Source: Apostichopus californicus | Taxonomy: Eukaryota; Echinodermata; Holothuroidea; Aspidochirotida; Stichopodidae | Reading direction: 5' to 3' | NCBI GenBank assembly: GCA_020650975.1 | Contig: JAIPMN010264106.1 | Span: 1 to 36,825 of the forward strand | DNA length: 36,825 bases | In this document: positions 14,801 to 26,800 of the stretch, piece by piece | Layout: the number at the start of each line of letters is the position of its first letter | Numbering within the stretch: position 1 is the first letter of the stretch | Notes under the pieces: model-generated | The model's database searches: none | Told to the model about the DNA's origin: nothing | Seen by the model: the letters and a program-made list of their open reading frames with translations, nothing else | Translations under genes and position numbers: made by a program

Positions 14801-17800
14801 CGGTTTCGTAATATCATTCACGGTTTTGAAATACCATTAACCCATCTTGCAACATTTACCACTGCCATGTTTGAATATCACTACGATTAACAAGTTTTCC
14901 AATCTCACTGCTAGATTTGTCCAAAAGACTTTGCAAATTTGGTTAAATGGTTAACAGTTTTGCAATGCCATCACCAGTTTGGTAAATATTATTTCCCAGT
15001 CTTGAAATATCATTATCCCACCTTGCGACATTCTGATCATCTTGTCGATGTTTAAAAGGTTTGGGAATATCTTTCCCAGCATTTCCAAAATAACTGCTAA
15101 ATTTTGAAAAAACCATCGACAGCTGTGCAATATATTTTACCAGTTTTGCTTAAATACTATTACCAATTCTGTAATACCAATTCTGTAACACCATGTTTGT
15201 AACATTTCCCCAAATTATAAACTTCATTTCCCTATCTTGGAACATCTTTCCAACTTTTCTCCCATTTTTAATGTACACAAGATCAATTCTACATCTTCAA
15301 TACCAGTTTTGTGATACCATAACCAATTCAGCATTATCATATAACAACTTTACCAAGGTTTCTATTTTGCACCATTTTGGTGCCAATTATGAAATGTGAT
15401 GGATTGCCCAGTGTTTAATACAATATTAGCAGTATATCCACCTCACTATCAGCTATGCAAACATTTTTCCAATTTGTTCAACACTAATTGGCAAGTGTTA
15501 AATATCTTGTAAACCCAAAGTTGGACTAATCTTTGCAAACCGTCTTCTTTTCTTTGGTTGAAATTTGAATTAAGAAATTATGCATAACATAGCGCACTCA
15601 GAAGAAGGACAAAACAAGAAGAACAACCTAAAGAATACACAGCTTTCAAGGCATATATATTTTTTTCCCCTGATGACATCACAAAATGACAAATACACCA
15701 CCAATCATACTTGATTAATGTGTTCACACCTGATTAATTATGTGTAAAAATAAGTTGGCCTGACGTTTCGATCCTAGCAGGATCTTCTTCAGAAGCTGAA
15801 TGACAAGTAACAGTAACAGAAGGGACAAAAACATGCACAGAATACGGACAGGTTAATGAGCATGGTGAACACAAAGAGATAGATGTAAGGGGATTAGTAG
15901 ACAAGGGATTGAGAGAAGAAATGAAAGAAACCAACAGGGGATGATAAATTAATATACATACCTGATTAATGTGTTCCTTTCCCGTCCAAGTGAAGCTGCA
16001 GGTGTCGTTGCAGCACAGGACGTACAACGGCGAGGAATCAGGGTGGCTGCCGACGGGGAAAATCATCTTCATGAACAGGTCGCTGTCGAAGCCCAGGTAT
16101 CCCTCCGGCTGGGCCGGGGAGGGTGGCTTGGGCCTAGCGGCGATCTGCACCGCTGTATCGAAGATGGTGAGGGCGACCCCATACGCACGGGACGACACAG
16201 CCGCCATGAAAGGGGTGTTCCCTTGGGCATCCCTGGAAGGAAAGAGATGTTAAATCCTGTCAGTGAAACATTAATAATAATAATAAAAAATTACATTGAT
16301 ATAGCGCTTAATACAGCGTTTCAAAGCGTTTTGCATTGGTAAGATTTACCCTATTTCACACCGAACACAGAGCGACTTTAGGGGTGAGACTAATGAGAAA
16401 ACTGGCCCGGTACATTCCCATGTCCACAAGGCAGCTAGATGTCTCTGGACTCATTGAAATGTAGAAGTAAGTGATCAGGATGATAATTGCTTTCTTTCAA
16501 GGAGTAGAAAACACAATGATATCCTTAGCTTTCGAGATACATATCTCTGTGATAAACACTTCCTGGACCATCTAAAGAAAGTCTTGATCCAGTTTCATAG
16601 TCATCGGGGTCAAAGTGTTCGGGGCAGGAGTGGCACAACCAATTTGTTAATCTTTGATACCAGTTTTTGTGTATCTCAGAAGTGAAACCTTTTTTTGCCA
16701 ACTCCCCCCCCCATCCTCCCCCCCCCCTTCATCTGCACCAACTTTTATTGTGAATGATTTCAAGGACGGAATATTTAATTTCATTAATTGTTAATTTTGG
16801 ACATAAAGCAATTGACAAAATGGCAAGCCATCCACAAGGTGTTTTCAAGGGTAACTTTCACTGGGTTCTGATTTAGGCTTTAATACTCCTGGAAGCAAAA
16901 TTGGTCACATATTAAACCTGGTTAGACTCTTCTCTCAAAGGCTGCAAATGTTGGTCTTTTTCCAGGAATGTGCAAAACAAACACTTACTTTGCAGCTAGG
17001 AGTTCCACAATATGCTCGGATAGGGCCGGCGATTCACACAACAGCCGGACAATACGGTGTGCTTCCACTCTCTTCTCGTCGACGGTCAAGTTGATAGGGG
17101 CGGGATGGTGGGGAGGTGGGGTGGCCAAGGATGCCGCAGTGCTGGTGAGGGACACCAGGGGACTGGTTCCTAGGCCAAGGGCATCACTCTCTTGATCTGT
17201 GGTGACAGGCAAGGGCAGGAAGAAAGCAAATATCCATTAAGTACATCACACCAAGTAGATCACATCAATACAAAGGCATACTCTCTGTGAGCTTCCTCCA
17301 CACCTCTAAACTGTCTTCTTTTTGGGAAAGCCTTAACATAAATTAAGCCAGACTTGTGTTTCGAGTACAACGGCGTGAGTATGATTCCCCTTGGCCTTGG
17401 TGTGACTACAAGTACTAGTGCAAGGCTCTAAGAGTGATTATGATTCCCCTTGGCCTTGATGTGACTACAACCACTAGTAAAAGGCTCTAAGCCCTGAGTA
17501 TGTGTACTTAATCTTATGATAATATCCCCCCCCCACTAGATATTCAAAATGCCCCCCCTCCCCCCAGTATGGGTACACATTCACCAGGGGTACATGAGAG
17601 TACATAATACAAGTACAAAATACAGACTTACTTTACAAGTCAGACAGAAGTACAGTACAGGCATAACCACAGTCAAAACCAACTCTTATTATTAGTCATT
17701 ATCCTATCCCTAAAATATTGAATCGGAAACACATGAAAAGGATTTTCTCCTCACCAGAATAGAGACTGGAGGGTTCCGGAGGCCAAGAGAAAGTTGGAAT

Positions 17801-20800
17801 AGCCGCACCCAGTAAGGATGAGGGCGAACGAGACCTGTTGGTCTCATCTGCCTGGGAACCGCCGCCACTGGTGCTCGGATTACCACCAGAGCTACTCTGG
17901 CTGGACGACCCTTGACCCATCAAATCTCGTAGGTTTATGCTGTCGAGAGATAAGAACAACCTCACAGTCAAAATCAAAGCTTTTTAATCTTCTTCTTTAT
18001 GCACTCATAGTTGGTAGTAGAACTAAACATTTCACGCTTAAGACATGAGGTTTGACGAGTAAAAGAAAAAATATTAGGACACTTTTGGAAAGGAAAAACT
18101 TTCACATTCTTTTGGCCAAAATAGCCATCGTCACATCGTCAAATTACCCTGTACCATAAAAAACACTGTTGGAGATGTATTTTAAAGATCTGTCACATTC
18201 TAAAATGAGATTTTCTGGTCCACATTCAAGATAACGAAACGACAGACAAGCGTTCACATATACATGGGCATTTTTTGCTAGAGATGGAGGATGATGAGCC
18301 TAGTACCTTTTAAGCTTAAGACATGAGGTATGACGAGTAGAAAAAATATTTGAAAACTTAAAAACAAGAACTTCGTCAAAATAGTCAACGGAAGAACAGA
18401 ATCCTGAACTAGCTCTGTGAGGTTTGACCGAGATAAAGTTTTTCAAGACGGAAGTAAACCAACAATATCATGAAGTGATATTGCAAAAACTTTCAAAAGC
18501 AGAGCAATGTTTCACATGGTCAAGTTTTCCTGTACCTTAAAACAGTGTTCGAGATGTATTTTAAAGATCTGTCACATTCCAAACTTAAATGTTCATACTC
18601 TCGGGGCGACATTCAGGAGAATGAAACGACAGACAAGCGCCTGTCCTTCATTCGCATATACATGGGCATTTTTTTGCTAGATGATGAGACTAGTTACCTT
18701 CTCGAGGAGGATGAGGTGGTACTGTTTCCAGAAGCCATGGCTGCTCCTGCGATGGCGTTGCTCAAGGTATGGAGGGCGTTGCGGAGCATCTGGGAGCGAG
18801 AGCCTAGCGCATCCGAACCGAGGCCGGTGGAACTTGACGATTCTGATATGTCAGGAAGAAAACCAAACCAAAGATTTATTTGTATGACGGATAAAGAATA
18901 TTTTTCATGATGCAAAATGATGAGAAATGATGCATTACTCTAATGATATATCTTGTCTTCGTAGTTCTGTGTTGCCTGTGATGGGATATTATAACACAAT
19001 ACTGTTACTTTGAAGTTTTGTATTTTGCAGTTGGTTAAACATTCTACTCAAGTCATTTAATAATCACACAAGACGGTATACCTCTGAATCTATTTTATAA
19101 AGACAGTTATTCGGTTACAACAGTTTTGGATTTTCCAAATACACCAGTTACTGACGACTTTCAAGCCCACAAATTTTATAACAATGTGTTGTTTTCCTCG
19201 TTTGCAAACCCTCCAACTGATTCCGTCCTTCCTGGTGCAATATCTCTCGATAATAATTTGCATACTTGAGAGTAGTATACCTCCAAGCTTTACTCCAGAT
19301 GGATTTTTCAACAGCTTCGACAAATCTGACTACTCAATATTTTCTTACCATATAATGGCTAAGAATTTAAACATACCAGAGAGGGGGAGGGGGAGGGGGA
19401 GGGGGCGGGGGCAATAAATGCTAGAATTCAAATGTTAGAGGTAGTAGGCACAGGGGAATTACAGATTTAACTTACATCATATACTATGGCAGAACTTGTT
19501 TTTACTTACCAGCAGAACCAGTGGTGCTCGATTCAGAGTTAGAGGTTGGAGCACAGAGGCTGATACCCATGTGGAGGATGTTACGATTACCATCGCAGCT
19601 CTCCTGGAGGAATGACTGCATCCTCTGCTCCTTCACCCACGAATCTGATAAACACCAAAAAACAGATTGGTCAAAGGAGAATCCAAGTCCTTACTTACCA
19701 AACCTGTCATTAAAACTTCTAAATACGGTAACAGGCGTTTCGATTACTCATCTGCGACATTATGGAACAGTTTAACGGAGGAAGCTAAGTGTGCCAAAAA
19801 TATAGATGAAGTTAAAAAACTAGTCAAAACCTTTCTATTTAGATCTGCATTCCATTAACTGTGCTTTCTATACTATTTATATTGTCACATTATTACAACG
19901 CATTTTCCATTTTGCATTTACAGCGCTTTTAAAATTTAAAATTGTTCACATTTATATATATTTTAAATTTTAAGATTTTGTTTGTATAATTTTCGATTTT
20001 CCATTTGCAGTTTTTATACAATTTATTGTCAGATTGTATATAACAAATTTTCTACCCTTTTTATACCTTACATTATCAATTTATATATTTGTATATCATG
20101 TTTGTATGTATTTTACTGTAAAGCGCCTTAGAACAATTTCTGATTAGATAAGGCGCTATAGAAATTTTGTCAAATAAATAAATAAAGGAGGCAGACTAAC
20201 AAAGTCACATATGGAGATTGTTAGTTCAGTGCAGCAGGTCCTTAACTCTGGAATTCTCTTCCTCATCACTTGAGAAATATCACATCTATTGACACTTTTC
20301 AGAAGCGTTTGAAAACTTATCTTTTTAGGCTTGAGTATGGGCATAAATCTTATTCGTTGTTTTTATTCACATTACTGTGCCACATTTTTATGTATATTTA
20401 TATTTTTCTGTTCTTTATTGTGGTTTATAACCCTGTCTTATATCATTTTTTTACTTTTATTGCTGTTGTTATTACTTTTTGGTTTTCTTAAGTTTGGTAA
20501 TTTTATATTCCAGGTATTGGTTCCTTTGTACAGTGCTCTTGAGCATGTTTTATTTCATGATAACAGCACTTTATTATTTTTGGTACTTATCTTATACATT
20601 TCTACGTAACAATTATACAACCGCAAAATGCACCATGTGAGTTCTATAAACACTTTCAACACTCATTCGTTGCCCATTTTCAGCATTATGATATACCGTT
20701 GAATATTTATGAAAATAAAAATAAAGCAAAACTATTAGCAATCTGCTTATCCACTAAAAAGCCACTAAAGAGTGTTAAAGAATGTGTAAAAGTAAGTTGG

Positions 20801-23800
20801 CCTGACGTTTTTCGATCGTTTCGAATATTTATGTTGTAACTTTTGGGATGCCAGTATAAAAAAATTGTCACAATCACAAAAAAAAGTCTTCTTAACAGTT
20901 CTTCAAACTTCCTATGCCTTTCCATTCTCCCTAAATACACGATTGCAATACTGATCTCTGTGCAATGGTATACTTACTTGTTTCTAGCTGTAAATTGCTG
21001 AGGAAGTGAGAGACAGCCTCATAGTCACACCTTAGTATATGTGGCATCAGCATCTGATTCTAAAAGGAAAATCAAAAACACTTCAATTAAGAAGATAAAT
21101 CCAGATAATATGAAATGTCTAATGTATGCTTGCAGGGTATATTCTGATGGTACAAATAGACTGTGCCCTAAATCAGCAAAGAATGGGAGGGGGAAGGGGA
21201 GGGGGAAGGGGAGGGGGAAGGGGTGGGGGAGGGGTAAAGGGGAGGAGTCACAAAAATCCATGACAAAGTATCTATAGAAGGAGACTATGCTCTTTGAGTT
21301 TGACAAGAGTACCATTTCCTTGCTCTCTTCCTTTTTGTTATACTTTCATTTTCTTTCTATGCAATGACAATGGTGGTAAAAAAGGAAACTACTATCAACT
21401 GACGGAACGAGGTTTCAGCAACTTGCATCTTCCTATTAGACGTCTTTCCCATTTTCTACTCCCTTTCTAACCATTTTCATGCCACTCTCACCAAGCCCCC
21501 ATCCCGTGATCATCCACTTTGATCCCCCACCCCAAGATCATCCACTTTGATCCCCCACCCCAAAAAGGAATAGAAAAAAAGTAAAAACAAGCCAACCCCA
21601 CCCCTTTCCCTCTCTCCCCCCCCCCATGCTTACTATCTGTACTGAAAGGTTTGAACTACATTTCTTTTCCAAACTACTTTCCTTCAGGTTGTGACCCTTC
21701 AATTACCTACAATTCCTATAGACTGTATCAGTGAAAGAAAAAAATCCTCTTCAGTCACTGGTAAACAGGAGCTACAAACCTTTTAAGTCAAGCAAGAATA
21801 TTTCCAATCTCCTACAGTCTCTGGTAAAATTCACTTTTTAAGCTGACAAACTCTTTTCTTGTGATTTTCAAAAAAGTTTCCCATTTTTCTCAAAAGAGAA
21901 CAAGATTCCATAGCTTCCTTAAAAACAAGTTGATCCCCCCCCCAAAAAAACAAAAAAAAAACAATTAAATTAAAATGTTGAAAAACAATTTTTTTCACTT
22001 TAACTGGCTCACTGACCTTTACGGCTACTGCGATCACAGCTGCTTTGGTTTTCATGTTGGTGCCGAGACCTGGATGAGTCAGAAAGTGGACGCCGATCCC
22101 GAGTGCCTGGAGGGGCGGCAGGTCCAGCCAGGTAGGGTCACGTATACCCCCTATGGCATTCTTTGCTACCGGATAGAGGGTCTTGTTACCGTCTAGGAGC
22201 ATAGTGACCGGATCCTGGAGAAAACCGACCAGTAGAGAAAATTAAAGTGTCATCCTGTGAATCTCAACTTTGCCATCTTTTTGTGTAGACTATTTGACGA
22301 CCTATGTCCAAGTACAAGGATTTCTGTACATTTTCATCAAGCCAATCACAGGTCATTATTTTATATCTTCATTTCTTAGTGTTTTAGCTGTTTCGATTGT
22401 CATAGCAACCGATTTTTTTATATTTCTATCGTTTCTCCATTTTCTTATAAGTTCTTTTTATCTTTCTCCTTTGTTTACATCTTAAGTCTTTGAACTGAAT
22501 GTGGTTAGCTAAGTAAGACGACTTTTCTCTCGACTCGATCATTTGTCACAATAATTCCTGTTTTCAATTATTTCTTGTGTTCTAATGTTTTGTAAATGTC
22601 ATGTACGAAAAATACCTGAACGTTTCTTTAGAAGTTGACTCTAATACCGAGACTTACTCTCTCGTTAAGGGGAAGGGACTCGAGAAAACGATGCCTCGCC
22701 TTTTTGATGGCTTTGATATTTCAAGACGAGTTTTCATTGCCATCGAGTACAGGAGATTTTACGCCCCCAAAAAAATTCTCCAAAATTTCATCCTACCTTG
22801 GGTGATGCGGCTATCTCGATATTCTCCCTGCCTCTGCCAAGAAACGACGAGATACTCGTCGGGAAAACGCTCTCCACCGTCGGCCGACTTGAAGTGAGCT
22901 CATATAGAAGATACAACAACTTTGAATGGGACTTCACCATGACATGAACACCTGGCAGAAAAATAAATAAATAAATAATAAATTAATCTTCCAAGGCTGA
23001 ATGTAAATACCCCCCAACTGAACCGTTTTCTACAGCTGAAGGTGGAAGATGGGACGGGTATCATACCCCCCAGCCACCCCTTTTGCGCACTTTATTAGTA
23101 CTGGATGGTTCACGAAAATAGACCAATTTTCTCAGTCAGTTTTCTAATTATGATTTACCACTGATACATTTAATAAAGTTCAGAGGTTTTGCTGGATAAA
23201 TCCCCCCCAAAAGTATTACAATATAAGAAGACCTTCCTTACCATTGTTACTAATAGACACAGCCAGTATCTGTGACTTGTTTGGAAGGGATAACTTCTTT
23301 GGATTCTTCTGGAAACACTCCGGAACTTTCGGCGAGGAGCCTTGTTTCGCGACCTGATAAATGAGACGGTAAAATCATAAAAAGAGTTAATTTTTAACGA
23401 TTATGTATTCATCGTCCCCACTCTCTTTGACGTTGACCACAGCTGTAAGATATGATTGGGTCTTGGAAAGAGTAGCAGGGTTCAAAAGAGGCACTGAAAA
23501 GAGGCATAGTGACAGGGGCATCAGCCTAGCATGGCTTTTAGCATGATAGGTTAACAACAGTAAATCAGGTTCTATTATAGTTGGGTTTTGCCATTGAACC
23601 AGGTACTATTAGGAAGGCATACCTGCAAGGTTGGACATAGCATAGCGATTTAAGGAAGGGGAGGGGGGCCAGGGGCACTACAGACATTGGTAGTCGGTAC
23701 TCCACAGAGGTGCTAAAAAAGAAAGGTGAAACCATTGAAAAGGCCAAAAGGATTGTATCTTTTTATGGCGATACTTTGCCATTTTCTCTGTTTAGGTTTG

Positions 23801-26800
23801 CAAGGGAATAGCTACAACACAAGCAACTCTGCCATTTTTTTTTGGTCAGGGTCTCAAATAATTCATCCATGCAAATGAAGCCATGTGTCCCAAAAATTGC
23901 AACACAATTGTGTGAACCTGTTCAAGTATGGTATGTTTAACCATATTCTATGCAACAATTACCAAATCCAACCAAATCAGCTCAAAAAAAGAGGCACTTC
24001 AGAGATTTGCTCTCTGTGATGTCTATTAATGCTAACCATGATATTTCAATTCCTCCGCCAAGTTTTTAAAAGACAGCTTCCCCCTTCCCTCCCCCCCCCC
24101 AACCCCCCCATTGAAGATCAATTTGTTTACGTCCCAAGCCCAAAATCTCACCAGTAGCTCATCTTTTCGGAGTAGCCGGCAGTCTTGTAGAATAGAGCTG
24201 GCATCTTGTTCCACGGCTCCCTCGGAAGACGTATCCAGGGAGGGAAACCTGACGGCCACGTACGCTCCGTCCACCTTCAGGACTTTCCCGACCGGAGAGT
24301 GGCGTACATCCTCTATGAATACCACGTCGCTGAGAGACCAGACCTCGATGTCGTTCCTGTCGCTGTCCGGCGCCGAGACCGATATGCGGCGTTTGACTCC
24401 TCGTCCTGTTGTGGGAAACGGAGTTATTTACATTTGTCACTTACGGTCGAGTTTAAAAACATCGTACAAGAAAGGAAGAAAAAATCTTTAAAGGAACTGT
24501 TCACTGGTAATATCTTTTTCTCTGTTTACACTTCTTTCAATTGAGAAAAGACCACACAAGTCTTTAATACATCCTTGCATTAAGGAAAGAAATTGAAATG
24601 TTTTTTAGAAATGTGGTTAACTTATATGTTTGTCTCCAAAAGGATGAATTTAGGCTACAATTTTAGGCTAAAACACACAAACAAGAAAGTTTTCAGGTTA
24701 ATAATGTGTCTATCACTGTTTTTCTGTCTGTTTTTTCCTTCTTCTTCAAGATACACAATTTTTTTTGCTTAATGTCTAGATATGCTCCTTTAATGTGAAA
24801 TCAATGATGATGGTTCTGCGTGCTAGAGGCCTTAGAGCAGTGGTTCCCTGACTGGGGTGCATCAACCCCCAGGGGGTGCATGAGTCCATCCCGGGGGGTG
24901 TGTGAGACGTTTGATACAATTCGTGATCTGATCTTGAAGTTTCCAAAATAATATTTTTTCATCTCTTGTTTTCTTCATTACAATATTACACTATGAACTT
25001 GATCTTTTACGAAGCACTGTTATGCGATTTATAGTATATAATAATGACTCAGATTGTGTCTCAAAAAGTTGGGGCTTGGTGGACAACTCTGACATCCACA
25101 GGGGGTTCGTAGGGGGATAAAGTGAGGGAAAACCTGCCTTAGAGGCAACAATGCCAAGATATCACCAGAAGAGTACCAAGAGCCGACTATGGTCAAGGGT
25201 CCAATGGAACTTAATCCCCTCCCTCCCTACGTCCCACCCCTGGAATGACCATCATATTTCCTAAACAAAGCTTACTATGTGCAGCCGGACTGGAGACGAC
25301 AAAGATGTCGCTGTTAGATGCTGCTGGTGACGGGGGAGGACCCATGTCACCTTTGACCTCCGATTTATCTTCCAAAGATCCCTCCAACCTGCTCTCGTTC
25401 CTGCCTTCGCCGTCTCGATCCTTCTCCGAGCATGGGTCGTGGGATGAGCCGCGGACTCTGAACCTGCAGGTGTCCGAAAGGTTCCAGGCGGTCTCCATGA
25501 GTTGTCCAACCTTGGGTGGGGCACCCTTGATGTTGATGGCGATGGCCCCTGTATGGTACATCGGACAACTCCTCAGACAGACCTGGACGGTAAATTTAAT
25601 TGCATGAGGCATTCGTACCAGGCTTGTGGTGTTTATAATATCGAATGTTAAATGTTAATGCATGAGGCATTCGTACCAGGCTTGTGGTGTTTATAATATA
25701 TTGAATGCTAAAACCATTCCTACCGCACTTTATCACCACATGCAGCAGCTCTTCCTTTCATTGGAGTAACCAGCACAGAGCTCTCTACAGAGATAAAAAA
25801 CTAAGCGAGTCTCGCCAAAGAAGGTAGTGGGTTAATCAGTAACGATAACGGTCACAGCGGCAGCTTTTGCTTTTAGAATATGCAAATTAGGCTACAGCAA
25901 AATGTAACATCAAACCTGTTGACCTTTCTTGACATTAAGAAATAAGTATCACTCCAAACTCCTCTTCTATACTTTCAACCCCCACCCTCCCCCCCCCCAA
26001 CCTGGTTCCCGTCGTCCCTGGCCTACCCCATACATGAAACAACACAAATACATGAAACAACCATGAAATACATACATGAAATATACATACATGAAATAAC
26101 ACAAACTATTTGAAGCACTGTGAAGCATTGTGAAACAAACTGTGTGAAGCATTCACTACTACAAGACCAGAACCCACCTGTGTCCCTACGGCTATATTTG
26201 CTGAGTTGAAGGCCTCTCGTTTCTTAGCTCTCACTTTCTCCTTTGCTTTCTCCATCACCTTCTTCCTCACAGCCAGAGGCAAGACACCCCTGATCAAAGA
26301 TTGAATCATAAAGAGAAAAATTCTTAAATGTCGACTGTAAATAAAACAAAACTACAGCAAATGCCGAAAAAAAATTTAGTGTATTCTTTCAACCTCTTTT
26401 CAATTCTTGCATTCATGAAATAAATCCATGAAAAATAATTATCTATGAAGAAAAAATGAACATTTCCCCAAGTAGAAACTTGGTCATTTGTCAATTGTCT
26501 TGAACAACATTTATGAAAGGTTTGTAAAATGTAGAAGTGCACTCTGAAGCAGTTTTCACACCTCTGTCCTTCACAAAGGTTTGATCACATTGCAAAATAA
26601 CTTGAAATAGGTAATAGGCATAGTTTCTTTTTTCTCTTTTTCCAAGAAACCTATTCCTATTTCCCTGTGGTCTGCACTTTCCATATCACCACAGCAGTTT
26701 TTTCCACTCTTTCCTTCTGCCCATTTTGTATACAAATTACTGCTCTCTCTTGCTCTAAACGTGTTGATAAATGACAGAGATGCTGGAAACCAAAAGTATC

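Noticed and set aside
14505-14840. CRISPR-like array of regular repeats
   Set aside because: Units are directly abutting without unique spacers, degrade gradually at the edges, and lie in a eukaryotic intron.
15734-16207. A 157-codon minus-strand frame starting in exon 21 and running on into the intron
   Set aside because: Its first half is UBR5 exon 21; the second half is intron and Penelope-like repeat, read through a good donor at 15961/15960. It is not a separate gene.
18545-18910. A 121-codon plus-strand frame
   Set aside because: It is antisense to exon 18 and its duplicated flank, has no known domain, and reflects the open complementary frame.
20270-20609. Plus-strand frames that look like hydrophobic membrane peptides
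   Set aside because: The start is a LINE C-terminal remnant and the rest is T-rich sequence that translates to Phe/Leu/Ile by composition.
24159-24544. Overlapping frames on both strands around exon 12
   Set aside because: Only the frame listed as exon 12 matches UBR5; the others are shadows of its GC-rich coding sequence.
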